64,000 nt of DNA from Gemmataceae bacterium (GCA_901538445.1 LR594584.1:3759051-3823050); one strand, 5' to 3'. Positions 17,747 to 26,712 are shown, numbered from the stretch's first letter. Numbers and translations: made by a program. Notes: generated from the letters alone by a model not told the origin.

Positions 17747-17960
17747 ATGGTTCGCGTCCCCAGCGACATCGCCTTCACCCCCCGCCGTGAAGGCCATCCA
17801 ACACCATAAGGGATCGCGCAAGAACTACGCCCACATGGAGCAGTCCGGCGGGCGGCAAACGACCGTCTTCTCGGACCTGACGGGGTTCCTCGCCGACCTC
17901 GATATGTTCTACCTGGGCACCGCGAGCGCCGACGGGCAACCGTACATCCAGCACCGCTGA
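17747..17960 (+). pseudogene. Frameshifted and truncated PPOX-type flavoprotein
   Basis: This is the N-terminal fragment of a pyridoxamine-5'-phosphate-oxidase-like FMN protein. The first frame gives MVRVPSDIAFTP. A run of six C (17778-17783), one too many, shifts the frame, after which AVKAIQHHKGSRKNYAHMEQ and LGTASADGQPYIQHR follow as in the family. It then ends at a TGA where family members continue (usually GGPPGFL). Intact copies are about 200 residues, so two independent lesions are visible. It was probably the last gene of the preceding operon before decay. Confidence 0.75.
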
Positions 17961-17979
17961 CCGAATACCGCCGTACGTC

Positions 17980-18307
17980 TCAGAGTGCGTATTCGGCGGC
18001 AAAGTCGGACAGGCCGTCACCGGCGGAACGGGGAGCCTGGTAGTCGAGCACGTCGCGGAAGTACGACCACGGGTCGCGTCGGTGATTCGTCGCGCTGGCG
18101 AACACCGACACGGTTTTCAGACCGCGATCACCGCCCACGTGCAGACAGTTGGCACAGCCGACGGCCAGCGGACGGATGGCGCGCTCGCGGCCCGTTACCG
18201 ACACCTCACCGCCGGTAGCAAGCGAGGAACCTTTGCGGACGCTCCCGGAGGCGACCGGCAGTCAGATCGAACAGGGTGCACGGGTTCACGGCGTCACCCA
18301 GGTACAC
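17980..18307 (-). pseudogene. IS66-type transposase remnant
   Basis: The minus strand carries debris of an IS66-family transposase. VYLGDAVNPCTLFDL and RPQRFLACYR resemble the DDE-domain region (family pattern GD-x-x-x-P-Y-T-x-x-D-F and G-P-x-x-F-L-x-x-Y-R-G). After a frameshift and an internal gap, RAIRPLAVG, HVGGDRGLKT and RRDPWSYFRDVL match the C-terminal end of the family. It is much shorter than an intact gene (about 500 codons). It sits directly after the truncated PPOX gene and could mark the event that removed its 3' end. Confidence 0.6.
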
Positions 18308-18436
18308 CCTGGCATACGCGATTCGATCCTCTCTCGCCGCGGTCGAACGTCATCTTCACCAGGCGGTGGATGTGGGCATGCTGCACTTCAACCTGTTTGC
18401 GGTGGTCGCCCCCCTCTTGTCATTGCGGGGTGTTTG

Positions 18437-18533
18437 GTGAGTGTGGTGAATAGAAACAGCAACGATCAGCACCGGTGTTCACTCGGGTTACCTGCCAACG
18501 CGCGGCGAGGCTGTTTCTATTCACCACATTCAC
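18437..18533. repeat. Dispersed hairpin repeat, copy B
   Basis: Inverted arms 18437-18460 and 18510-18533 (24 bases, one mismatch) flank a 49-base spacer. The arm GTGAGTGTGGTGAATAGAAA matches copies A and C. It lies in a gene-free region close to the IS66 debris. Confidence 0.85.
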
Positions 18534-18995
18534 TGCCCCTCGGGGTGAGTACAGGTCACGATTTGTACTCACCCCGACAGACGGTCGATAAAGTCGAGGA
18601 AAACGTTCGAGATCGGTAACGCCATCGAGCGCGCTCCGGTGACACTCGGCGTCGGTACGCCGAACATCACCGAACGGCTGCAGTCATTCTGCTCCTTCCC
18701 CGACCCACATCCGCTCGGCCGAAGTCGGTGACGCCGGATGGGGACCGACGCCGATGTGCACCGTCTGAAAGCGGTCAACACCCACGGACCGCTCCGCGGG
18801 AATTGCGAGGTATCTGACCGCTGCGGCGAAACCGCTGGGGCCAAGTAGACCACCCCCGCGTCGCGGATCAAGGAACCCGCCGCCGTGTTTGATGGCGGCT
18901 TGGTGCCTCACTCACGGCGCACGCGCCGACCTCGCCAGAGCCGAAAAGTTCTCCCGGCTTGTGGCCGCTTGACTTCCGGCGCGCCGGAGTTGAAA
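18534..18995. other. Gene-free stretch
   Basis: Several short frames are open on both strands, but none shows a family motif or a ribosome site. Apart from its proximity to the hairpin repeat I see nothing assignable. It is probably decayed DNA. Confidence 0.4.
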
Positions 18996-19400
18996 TCAGC
19001 GACCGCCCGAACCTTCACGAACACGCCCGCCGATTCCGGTGCGGGGCGGCTGCGCTCGCCCGCCGGAACCTTCGGGCAGCAGGAGCTCGCTCTGCCCCGG
19101 AATCAGCACCGGGGAACCGTACGGGTAAGATCCGGCCTGCGGGCCGGTCGGTCGGCAGAGCCCGTTCGCACAGCCCGGCCCGGCCTGGAACGTGCCCGAC
19201 GGGGCGTAGCCCACCGACGGCGTTGGGAAGGCTGGCGAGTAGGAGTATCCGGGGTAGTAGGCGGGGCCGGCGTACACTTGCGCGGGGGGGTATGCGTAGG
19301 CGGTTCCGCAGGACCGACGGTACTGCCCGGCGGCGTCCCCGGGCGCGAGCCAGAGGGCACCCAGCACCGCAGCAGCCGATAGCAAACGAACGCGATTCAT
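18996..19400 (-). CDS. Small exported Tyr/Pro/Gly-rich protein with EGSG tail
   Basis: A 134-residue protein with a signal peptide (MNRVRLLSAAAVLGALWLAP). The mature part is rich in Tyr, Pro, Gly and Ser (YAYPPAQVYAGPAYYPGYSY), with two Cys in GCANGLC. It ends in repeated GSGGR units, LLLPEGSGGR and finally REGSGGR. The same tail occurs in three other small proteins of this window. A GGAAAGG ribosome site precedes the ATG at 19400, and a CRP-like palindrome lies 93 bases upstream. It is probably a surface or envelope protein of unknown function. Confidence 0.65.
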   Translation of the reverse strand: MNRVRLLSAAAVLGALWLAPGDAAGQYRRSCGTAYAYPPAQVYAGPAYYPGYSYSPAFPTPSVGYAPSGTFQAGPGCANGLCRPTGPQAGSYPYGSPVLIPGQSELLLPEGSGGRAQPPRTGIGGRVREGSGGR

Positions 19401-19492
19401 GGCGAGCCGACCTTTCCGTCAGAGGGGTTCGACCCGGGATCCGGGTCACGACACGACGCGGAAGGAGTATCGTCGAATTCGTCCGCCCGGTC

Positions 19493-19508
19493 TGTGAGGT
19501 GGTTCACA
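19493..19508. promoter_or_regulatory. CRP/FNR-type palindrome (site 1)
   Basis: TGTGAG-GTGG-TTCACA lies 93 bases upstream of the small EGSG-tailed protein gene on the minus strand. It is identical to the site at 42909-42924 in front of a Crp/Fnr gene. Confidence 0.65.
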
Positions 19509-19595
19509 CCGCCTGACGTTTCCCCGATTCGTGGTCGTCTGCCCCGGACCCTGTGCCCTTCAGATCTTTTCCGCCCGGCACACGTCCTGTCCGTC

Positions 19596-19611
19596 GGTGA
19601 GACAGATCACA
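19596..19611. promoter_or_regulatory. CRP/FNR-type palindrome (site 2)
   Basis: GGTGAG-ACAG-ATCACA lies 109 bases upstream of the flavin/polyferredoxin membrane protein gene that starts the 19.7-26.5 kb operon. It is a half-degenerate match to the TGTGAG-N4-CTCACA consensus. Confidence 0.5.
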
Positions 19612-19719
19612 GACCCGGCACCACACAGCGACTAAAAGTGGGAACCGAGAGCACCGCCACGCGGTCGCGTACCGCGAGGTGGTGCACCGGTCCCGCTCGG
19701 ACCCGATCTAGGAAGGCCG

Positions 19720-22095
19720 ATGGCCGCATCCGCAGTACCCCCGGCGCCGAAACCGGCCCGCTACTTTGCGACCGTACCGCCGCAGGAAATCGTTCCGGTA
19801 ATTGACGACCGGTTCGAGTCGAGCGTCCCCGGCGTCTACGTCGTTGGTGACGTGACCGGCACGCCCCTCGTGAAGGTCGCTGCGAATCAGGGCGCGGCGG
19901 TGATCGTCGGGATGAGCGAGCGGGGGGCGTTTCGGCGACCGCCGGGAGACGGAGGGCCACTCGATGTCGTCATCATCGGTGCCGGGCCGGCGGGCCTGTC
20001 AGCCGCGATCGAAGCGCAGAAGCGCGGCCTGAAGTACGTCGTCCTCGAGCGGGGTAAACTCGCGAGCACTGTCCGCGGGTTCCCACCCGGAAAGAAGGTG
20101 TACGCCGAACCGCGAGCCGTCCCGAACCGGAGCGACCTGGCGGTGGACAGCGACCTCGACCGGGATGAGTTCGTCGCAATGGTCGAGCGCCTTGTCGCGG
20201 ACAAGCAACTGCATGTGAAAGAGGACGCGGAGGTCACCCGCGTGAGCCCGTCGGGGGACCGCCGTTTCGAGGTGGCGACCGCCGGAGGGCAGGTCTTCCC
20301 CACGCGGAACGTCATCATCGCCGTCGGCCGGCAGGGCCAACCACGGCTCCTCGACTGCCCCGGGGCGGACCGGGCGGACCGGGTCTCGTACCGGTTGCAC
20401 AACCCGGAAGATTACCACGACAAGGACATTCTCATCGTTGGCGGCGGGAACTCGGCAATCGAAGCCGCCCTGCTTCTCGCCGGTCACAATCGTGTCACCC
20501 TCACATACCGCGGGACCGATCTGTTCCGCGCAAAGGACGAGAACCGGCGGCTCATCGACGAAGCCGTCGCCGCGGGGCACATCAGGATCGTGTTCCAGAG
20601 CGAAGTCCGTGAGGTCCGAAACGCCGAGGTCGTACTGGACGTGGCGGGCGCCCCCCAGGTCGTGCCCAACGACCACGTCATCGTGCTCATCGGCACCCTC
20701 CCCCCGGTCGATTTCCTTCTCAACACGGGCTTAGAACTCGACGGCGTGTGGACCCGCGGGCGGTTCCTGTGGGCCGGCGTCGGGTTGCTACTCGGCGTGC
20801 TCGTGTACTTCGCCGCGAAGTTCTTCGTGCTCGTTCCTGAGGCAGCCGGCGCGGGCAAGTGGTACCTCCCCGGCCCCCTGGGCCGGCTCGCGGTTAACGT
20901 TCTGACCGTGTTGGCGAACGCCGCGGAAACGTTCCTTCCGGCCGCGTGGCTTGGTCTCCTCGGCATGGTGTTCCTGAACATCTACCGCGACGCGGTCGGA
21001 CGGCGGCCCTACCTGCCGATCGGGCGCTCCATGCGCTGGCTCGCGGGGGTGGCCCTGGCGTACTACACGATCCGAGTCGCGGCATTGGTGTTCACCGCAA
21101 ACCCCGCGGAGGCCGGGGACGGGCCTTACCACCTGCCCGGCTTCGACTGGGCGTACCGTGTCGTCCCGGCTTACTTCGCGAGCCTCTCCGGGATGTACTA
21201 TCTGCTGTACTTCTCCGCGATCGCCGGGTTCGGGTTGTACTGGGCGATCAGGGCGAACAACCGAATCGTGTGGCGGCGGAACCTGATCATCATCGCCACC
21301 CAGTGGACCCTGTGGTGGGGCATCCCGACCGCGCTCGTCATCGTACTGGGCCGAAACCCGTGGACGCCGCTCGTCTCGCGGTCGCTCAACGCGTGGCCGC
21401 TGAATACCGGGGCGTTCGCACTCGACCCGGCGGTGGGACCCGGCGACCCCGTGTGGTGGCACACGGTCGCGGTGGCCGGCGTCGTCTGGGCGGTGGTGCT
21501 GACGTTCGTCGTCATTCCGCTGTTCACGCTCCGCTGGGGCAAACTGTATTGCTCATACATCTGCTCGTGCGGGGCACTGGCGGAGACGGTTGGCAATGGC
21601 TTCCGACACCGCGGGCCAAAGGGCGACGCGCCGCGGAAGTGGGAGCGAGCGGGGTTCGTCTTCGTGGCACTCGCCGCGGTCGCCACGATCGCTGACTTCT
21701 ACGGGTTCAAGGGCCCCCTCGGAGTTTACAACGTGTGGGTCGGGACGTTTCTCGCGGGGGCGGTCGCGATCGGACTCTACCCGTTCCTCGGCCAGCGGGT
21801 GTGGTGTCGGATGTGGTGCCCGCTGGCGTTCTGGATGAACTTCTGGGGCCGGTGGTCGCGGTTCAAGATCACCGCCGAGAAGGGGAAGTGCATCGACTGC
21901 AATGTGTGCAACCAGTATTGCCAGATGGGGATCGACATCAAGTCTCGCGCGCTGCGTGGTCAGGACGTGACGCTTGCGGACACACCGTGCGTCGGTTGCG
22001 GCGAGTGCGTCGCACGCTGCCCGATGCAGATCCTTCACCTCGGCGACGCGCCCGCGCCGTTGCTCCAACTCGGCACCGACAGGGTGAAGGCGTAG
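19720..22095 (+). CDS. FAD/NAD(P)-binding oxidoreductase fused to membrane polyferredoxin
   Basis: A 791-residue fusion. Residues about 80-340 form a thioredoxin-reductase-like dinucleotide domain with two Rossmann motifs, VVIIGAGPAGLSAA and ILIVGGGNSAIEAA. The segment before it (FESSVPGVYVVGDVTG) resembles the C-terminal FAD-contact region of the same fold, suggesting a circular-permutation-like arrangement. From about 345 onward there are several membrane helices, Cys motifs CSYICSCG and CRMWCP as in NapH/NosR/CcoG-type proteins, and a double [4Fe-4S] ferredoxin module (CIDCNVCNQYC, CVGCGECVARCP). It probably moves electrons between NAD(P)H and a membrane or periplasmic acceptor. An AGGAAGG SD precedes the ATG. 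Confidence 0.85.
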   Translation: MAASAVPPAPKPARYFATVPPQEIVPVIDDRFESSVPGVYVVGDVTGTPLVKVAANQGAAVIVGMSERGAFRRPPGDGGPLDVVIIGAGPAGLSAAIEAQKRGLKYVVLERGKLASTVRGFPPGKKVYAEPRAVPNRSDLAVDSDLDRDEFVAMVERLVADKQLHVKEDAEVTRVSPSGDRRFEVATAGGQVFPTRNVIIAVGRQGQPRLLDCPGADRADRVSYRLHNPEDYHDKDILIVGGGNSAIEAALLLAGHNRVTLTYRGTDLFRAKDENRRLIDEAVAAGHIRIVFQSEVREVRNAEVVLDVAGAPQVVPNDHVIVLIGTLPPVDFLLNTGLELDGVWTRGRFLWAGVGLLLGVLVYFAAKFFVLVPEAAGAGKWYLPGPLGRLAVNVLTVLANAAETFLPAAWLGLLGMVFLNIYRDAVGRRPYLPIGRSMRWLAGVALAYYTIRVAALVFTANPAEAGDGPYHLPGFDWAYRVVPAYFASLSGMYYLLYFSAIAGFGLYWAIRANNRIVWRRNLIIIATQWTLWWGIPTALVIVLGRNPWTPLVSRSLNAWPLNTGAFALDPAVGPGDPVWWHTVAVAGVVWAVVLTFVVIPLFTLRWGKLYCSYICSCGALAETVGNGFRHRGPKGDAPRKWERAGFVFVALAAVATIADFYGFKGPLGVYNVWVGTFLAGAVAIGLYPFLGQRVWCRMWCPLAFWMNFWGRWSRFKITAEKGKCIDCNVCNQYCQMGIDIKSRALRGQDVTLADTPCVGCGECVARCPMQILHLGDAPAPLLQLGTDRVKA

Positions 22096-22150
22096 CCACG
22101 CGACGAACGGTGCCGGTGGCGAACCGATTCCAGAACCGTGAGATCGTGCT

Positions 22151-23026
22151 GTGACGGCTGAGAACAACATCCCTGATCGTCGCCGCGCACTCCTTCGCCT
22201 CGCGGGTGCTGCCGGAGCCGCGTGCGCGGGTGCCGGGGTGTACTGGCGCTGGGGATACGGCATCGGCAACGCGACCGGCGACACAGCTGTGACACTGCTC
22301 GACGCTCGTGGCGGCTCGTGGTTAACGCGACGCTCGCTGGCAAACGCGGTGCGGGTCCGCTGGGAAGACTTTGCCGAGCGCGGGGCGGCGAGACGCGGGT
22401 TCCTGGTGCCGGACCTTCAAGAAACCGCCCGACGGCTCGCGGCACTTGGGGTACGCCCGGAGCGGCCGACCGTCGTTGTGGGCGACGGAGCGGGTGGCTG
22501 GGGCGAGGAGGGTCGGATCGTCTGGATGCTCTGGTACCTCGGCATCTCGAATGCCGCCCCGATGAGCATGCCGGAGTGGAGCCGAGCAGGGACGAGGTAT
22601 CGCCCGATCCGGGTTGGCGGCGGGACCGACTGGCAACCACACGTTGATTCCACGCTGCGGTGCGCGGTGCCGACCGCCCCGCCGGATGCGGTGGTATTGG
22701 ACGCCCGCGGGCGGGACGAATACCTCGGGGCGGCGCTGTACGGCGAGGCGCGCGGGGGCCACGTCCCCGGCGCGCGGCACCTCGCCTGGGACACGTTCTT
22801 CGAGCGGGAGAGCGGAGCTTACGACTCCGACGCCCTCGCGCGACACCTGGAAGCCCTTGGCGTCGCGCGGGACTCGCTCATCGTCTGCTACTGCACCGGC
22901 GGGGTGCGGTCGGCGTACCTCACGATCCGGCTCCGACAGGCCGGCTTCGCCCGCGCCGCCAACGACGACGGGGGCATGTGGGCGTACTCCGCGACCGACG
23001 CGCCGCTCGCCACCGGTGGCGAATAA
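22151..23026 (+). CDS. Exported two-domain rhodanese-like sulfurtransferase
   Basis: A 291-residue protein with an N-terminal Tat-like region (DRRRALLRLAGAAGAACAG). Two rhodanese domains follow. The first lacks the catalytic Cys (VVVGDGAGGWG), as in thiosulfate sulfurtransferases. The second has the active loop VCYCTGGVRSA. It is expected to transfer sulfane sulfur, or possibly selenium, outside the cytoplasm. It starts with GTG 55 bases after the flavin/polyferredoxin gene and is probably co-transcribed. Proximity to selD makes a chalcogen role attractive, but this is inference. Confidence 0.82.
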   Translation: MTAENNIPDRRRALLRLAGAAGAACAGAGVYWRWGYGIGNATGDTAVTLLDARGGSWLTRRSLANAVRVRWEDFAERGAARRGFLVPDLQETARRLAALGVRPERPTVVVGDGAGGWGEEGRIVWMLWYLGISNAAPMSMPEWSRAGTRYRPIRVGGGTDWQPHVDSTLRCAVPTAPPDAVVLDARGRDEYLGAALYGEARGGHVPGARHLAWDTFFERESGAYDSDALARHLEALGVARDSLIVCYCTGGVRSAYLTIRLRQAGFARAANDDGGMWAYSATDAPLATGGE

Positions 23027-23043
23027 CCTTACGGAGGCCGACG

Positions 23044-23943
23044 ATGTCAGCCGTTGCGGGCATGCGATACTACGGGGCGATCTTCTGGCTCAGCCTTGTC
23101 ACCTTCGCCGTACCACTCGTGGTCGCCTTCAAGGCGTTCGACGCGGTGAGGCCGACGACCAAGCCGACCCCGAACCCGGACGCATCGGGCGTGGACCACG
23201 CGCTGTGGGACTACCTGCTCAAGGCGCACGTCGAAAACGGGCAGGTCGATTACGACGGGATGGCCCGCGACCACCTGTTCCGCACCTACCTCCGGCAGAT
23301 CGGGAGCGCTCGGCCGTGCGACCTGGCCACCCGGGATGAGCAACTCGCGTTCTACTGCAACGCCTACAACGCGCTCGTGATCAACGGCGTCATTATTCAC
23401 CGGATCAAGGATTCGGTGATGAGTTACAAGCACGCGGGGGTGGGGTTCTTCGACGCGAAAGAGCACCTCGTAGCCGGGAAGACGGTGAGTTTGAATGACC
23501 TCGAACACAAGATCATCCGACCGACCTTCGACGACCCGCGGGTGCATTTCTCCCTGGTCTGCGGCGCGCGGGGCTGCCCGCCCATCCGCCCGGAGGCGTA
23601 CTGTGGACGCTGCCTGAATCTCCAACTCGACGACCAAGCGTCGCAGTTCTGCAACAACCCGAAGTCCGTGGCGTACGACGCGCCGCGAGGGGCGGTGGTT
23701 CTGAACCCAATCGTGAAGTGGTACGCCGACGACTGGAAGGCACGCGGCGGGGTACTGCCGTGGCTCGCCGGCCGCGTCGATGACGCCGCGCTGCGGGACG
23801 CACTCCGCCGGGCCGCGGAGGGGAAGGCGGCCGTCGCCTATTCGGATTATGATTGGGCGCTGAACTCCCGCGACGCTTCACCCACCACGGCCGGTGAAGC
23901 GAAATCCGCGAACTTCGGTTCCGGGACGGTTCCCAACCAGTAG
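23044..23943 (+). CDS. Membrane-anchored DUF547 protein
   Basis: A 299-residue protein with one N-terminal membrane helix (YYGAIFWLSLVTFAVPLVV) and a DUF547 domain. Typical DUF547 segments are present: GQVDYDGM, FYCNAYNALVINGVI, the HFSLVCGARGCPPIR box with two Cys, and the terminal YSDYDWALN. The domain has a papain-like fold but no proven activity in bacteria. The ATG at 23044 has GGAGG upstream; the longer open frame before it is a shadow of the rhodanese gene. Two more DUF547 domains are encoded in the window (39216-40868 and 50878-51741). Confidence 0.85.
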   Translation: MSAVAGMRYYGAIFWLSLVTFAVPLVVAFKAFDAVRPTTKPTPNPDASGVDHALWDYLLKAHVENGQVDYDGMARDHLFRTYLRQIGSARPCDLATRDEQLAFYCNAYNALVINGVIIHRIKDSVMSYKHAGVGFFDAKEHLVAGKTVSLNDLEHKIIRPTFDDPRVHFSLVCGARGCPPIRPEAYCGRCLNLQLDDQASQFCNNPKSVAYDAPRGAVVLNPIVKWYADDWKARGGVLPWLAGRVDDAALRDALRRAAEGKAAVAYSDYDWALNSRDASPTTAGEAKSANFGSGTVPNQ

Positions 23944-23950
23944 GGTCGTC

Positions 23951-24205
23951 ATGGACATTGAGCGCGTGCCGAATCTCGGGCCGGTCTCGGCTGGTTGGTT
24001 GCGCGAGGCTGGTATCACAACTCTGTCCGAGCTGGAACTGGTCGGGGCCGTGGCCGCATACCTGGCGGTTCGCCAAGCTGGTCACGCCACGTCGTTGAAT
24101 CTGCTGTGGGCTCTGGCGGCGGCATTAGCCGGGTGCCGTTGGGATTCGCTCAGCAGCGAAGAGAAGCGTCAACTCCGCGAAGAGCTGGCGGCCGCCGAGC
24201 GCTGA
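23951..24205 (+). CDS. TfoX C-terminal-domain-like small protein
   Basis: An 84-residue protein matching the TfoX_C (helix-hairpin-helix-like) domain: VPNLGPVSAGWLREAGITTL, LGAVAAYLAVR-like and LNLLWALAAALAG. Such stand-alone domains may bind DNA or protein partners; no enzymatic motif is present. It lies 7 bases after the DUF547 gene and 32 bases before the SelD fusion, so it is part of the same operon. Confidence 0.75.
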   Translation: MDIERVPNLGPVSAGWLREAGITTLSELELVGAVAAYLAVRQAGHATSLNLLWALAAALAGCRWDSLSSEEKRQLREELAAAER

Positions 24206-24237
24206 TGCGCAAAGCAGAGCCGCCGTACTGAGGCCGC

Positions 24238-26484
24238 ATGAACACCCCCGCACCGCCGACGCCGATTCAGAAGACCGTGGTCCTGGTCGGAGCTGGGAAC
24301 GCGCACCTCGTGTTCGTCCGCCGGTGGCGGATGCGGTCGCTGCCGGGCGTGTCCGTTGTCCTTGTTAACGAAGCACCGGCCGTGCCGTACTCGGCAATGG
24401 TGCCCGCGCACGTCTCGGGCGATTACCGCCGGGACGAAATCACCATCGACCTCGTCCGGCTCTGCCGCTCCGCCGGGGTGCGGCTCATCAACGAATCGGT
24501 GGCGGGCATCGACCCGGCCGCGCGCCGCGTCCTGTTCGCCGGGCGGCCGCCGCTCGCCTATGACGCGCTCTCGCTGGGCCTCGGCTCGGTGCCCACCGAC
24601 CTGACCCGTTCGGTGGACCCGGACTTTGCTCTCACCCTCCGACCGCTTGCGGAGCTGGTTCGGAGACTCGAACGGATCGACGTCGAACTCACGGCGAACC
24701 CGCGACCGTTCCATCTCGCGGTCGTCGGCGGCGGCGCGAGCGGCTGTGAGTTGAGCCTCGCGATCCGCAACCGCCTCGGCCGCCACCCCGGGCTCCGCAT
24801 CACGGTGTTTCAGAGCCGGGAGCGGCTGTTGCCCCATTTCCCGCCGCGGACCGCACGGGCGTTCGAGGAGGAGTTTCGCGCACGCGGGATCGTGTGGCGG
24901 GTGAACTCGCGTGTCGCCAGCGGCGAGCCCGGAGAGCTGGCACTCGCCGACGGCGGGAAGGTGCCGTGTGACGCGGTACTCTGGGCGACTCCCGGCTCTC
25001 CCCCGCGCTTGATTCGCGAGAGCGGGCTTGCGACCGACGCGCGCGGTTTCCTCCGCGTCCTCAAAACGCTCCAGAGCGAAGCCGACCCGTCAGTGTTCGG
25101 AACGGGGGACTGTGTCTCGTTCACAGCGTACCCCGACCTCGCGCGCAGCGGGGTGCACGCGGTGCGACAGGGGGGCGTGCTGTACGACAACGTGACCGCA
25201 CTTCTCCGGGACCGCCCGCCCCGCCCCTTCCGCCCTCGACGGCGGTGCTTGTACCTGCTCAACACCGGCGACGGCGCGGCCGTGCTGAACTACGGGCCGC
25301 TCGCGTGGAAGGCCCGTTGGGTGCGGGGGCTGAAGGACCGGATCGACCGGAGGTGGGTGGCGTCGTTCCTGCCGCCCGAAACGAAGAGCGGTGCAGCGGA
25401 AAGGGAAGACGAGAACCCGCGGATGCGGTGCGGCGGGTGCGGGTCGAAGGTCTCCGGTGACGTGCTCTCCGCCGTGCTAAAGCGGCTCGAACCGGCCGAA
25501 GACGGGCGGGTGCTGATCGGCCCCCGGCACCGCGAGGACGCGGCCGTGTTTCGCGGCCCGACCGACGGGTCGGTCGAGGTGCAGACGGTGGACTACTTCC
25601 GGGCGTTCACCGACGACCCGTACCTGTTCGGCCGGGTCGCGGCGCTGCACGCGGTCAGCGACTTGTACGCGATGAACGCCCGGCCGTTCGCGGCGCTCGC
25701 CATCGCGACGCTGCCCCATGCCCGCGGACCGGTTCAAGAGGCTCAACTCTTCGAGCTGTTGTCCGGGGCGCAGCAGTCGTTCAGAGAACTCGGTGTGACG
25801 CTCGCCGGCGGGCACACGACCGAAGGGAGCGAACTCGCGGCGGGGTTCGCTGTCACGGGACACGCGGACGAACGGCGGATGTTCCTCAAGTCGACACTAA
25901 AGCCGGGCGACCGGCTCATCCTGACCAAGCCGCTCGGCACCGGCGCGCTCCTCGCAGCGTGGATGCGGGCGGAGTGCCGGGCCGAGTGGTACACGGGTGC
26001 CGTCGCGGCGATGCTCCAACCGAACCTCGCCGCGGCCGAGGTGTTCGCGCGGATCGGTGTCGCGGCGTGCACCGACGTTACCGGGTTCGGGCTGGCCGGC
26101 CACCTGCTAGAGATGCTCGACGCCAGCGGCGTCGGGGGAGTGTTGTACGCGGACCGAATACCGTTGCTCGCCGGGTTCCGCGAAGTTGTCGCGGACGGGA
26201 TCGTCAGCACTCTCCACCGCGGTAACGCGAAAGCCGCCTGCCGTTTTAGTGGGCCAGAATCTCCCCCGGCGTGGCTGTTCGACCCGCAAACCGCTGGTGG
26301 GTTGTTGGCCGCGGTCCCGGCCGATCGGGCGGATGCGGTGCTCCGTGAACTATTCGCGGCCGGGTACACGCAGGCGGTTGCAATCGGCGCGGTGGTCGTT
26401 ACAGAAGGTCGTGGGCCGTCTGTTACCATTCGGGCGGCCGACCTCGACTCCAAGCGGGACGGTTGCTCATCGCCCAGCGTCTGA
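24238..26484 (+). CDS. selD: Pyridine-nucleotide oxidoreductase fused to selenide, water dikinase (SelD)
   Basis: A 748-residue two-part protein. Residues about 1-385 are an NDH-2-like FAD/NAD(P) oxidoreductase (VVLVGAGNAHL, LAVVGGGASGCE, VFGTGDCVSF). Residues about 390-748 are selenide, water dikinase, which makes selenophosphate from selenide and ATP. The active loop is RCGGCGSK, with Cys398, Cys401 and Lys404. Further SelD segments are TVDYFRAFTDDPYLFGRVAA, HAVSDLYAMN, LAGGHTTEGSE, TKPLGTGAL and FDPQTAGGLL. The flavin domain may supply reduced selenium. The gene is consistent with the two predicted selenoproteins of this window. It closes the operon starting at 19720. Confidence 0.92.
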   Translation: MNTPAPPTPIQKTVVLVGAGNAHLVFVRRWRMRSLPGVSVVLVNEAPAVPYSAMVPAHVSGDYRRDEITIDLVRLCRSAGVRLINESVAGIDPAARRVLFAGRPPLAYDALSLGLGSVPTDLTRSVDPDFALTLRPLAELVRRLERIDVELTANPRPFHLAVVGGGASGCELSLAIRNRLGRHPGLRITVFQSRERLLPHFPPRTARAFEEEFRARGIVWRVNSRVASGEPGELALADGGKVPCDAVLWATPGSPPRLIRESGLATDARGFLRVLKTLQSEADPSVFGTGDCVSFTAYPDLARSGVHAVRQGGVLYDNVTALLRDRPPRPFRPRRRCLYLLNTGDGAAVLNYGPLAWKARWVRGLKDRIDRRWVASFLPPETKSGAAEREDENPRMRCGGCGSKVSGDVLSAVLKRLEPAEDGRVLIGPRHREDAAVFRGPTDGSVEVQTVDYFRAFTDDPYLFGRVAALHAVSDLYAMNARPFAALAIATLPHARGPVQEAQLFELLSGAQQSFRELGVTLAGGHTTEGSELAAGFAVTGHADERRMFLKSTLKPGDRLILTKPLGTGALLAAWMRAECRAEWYTGAVAAMLQPNLAAAEVFARIGVAACTDVTGFGLAGHLLEMLDASGVGGVLYADRIPLLAGFREVVADGIVSTLHRGNAKAACRFSGPESPPAWLFDPQTAGGLLAAVPADRADAVLRELFAAGYTQAVAIGAVVVTEGRGPSVTIRAADLDSKRDGCSSPSV

Positions 26485-26712
26485 CCTGTGCCGTACGACG
26501 ACGGAGTTGGAATCACCCGGGCACCCGCTCCGGGGATCGTCACGATGCCGACGGGACGCGCCGTAGTCCATCACCCGAATGAAATCCAGAGTCAACTCGG
26601 TCACGTACACGGTCAGACCGGCCACGGCCGCGGTCGCGCCCGCCATCGAGCCGATCAGAACGACCCCCACAACCGCCACCCGGCGGACGGATGCAACGAT
26701 CGGCGCTTCCAT
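26467..26712 (-). CDS. Small putative membrane protein
   Basis: An 81-residue frame with one or two hydrophobic stretches (VAVVGVVLIGSMAGATAAVAG) and a charged tail. Its end overlaps the 3' end of the SelD gene on the opposite strand by 18 bases. There is no good ribosome site, so I hold it with low confidence. It follows the small gene at 26880-27107 on the same strand. Confidence 0.35.
   Translation of the reverse strand: MEAPIVASVRRVAVVGVVLIGSMAGATAAVAGLTVYVTELTLDFIRVMDYGASRRHRDDPRSGCPGDSNSVVVRHRSDAGR

Noticed and set aside
17958-17960. TGA after QHR in the PPOX-like fragment as a possible Sec codon
   Set aside because: The sequence after it does not resume the family (no GGPPGF segment) and the gene already carries a frameshift, so this is a truncation.
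22660-23043. N-terminal extension of the DUF547 frame
   Set aside because: It overlaps the rhodanese gene, has biased composition, and a GGAGG ribosome site marks the ATG at 23044.
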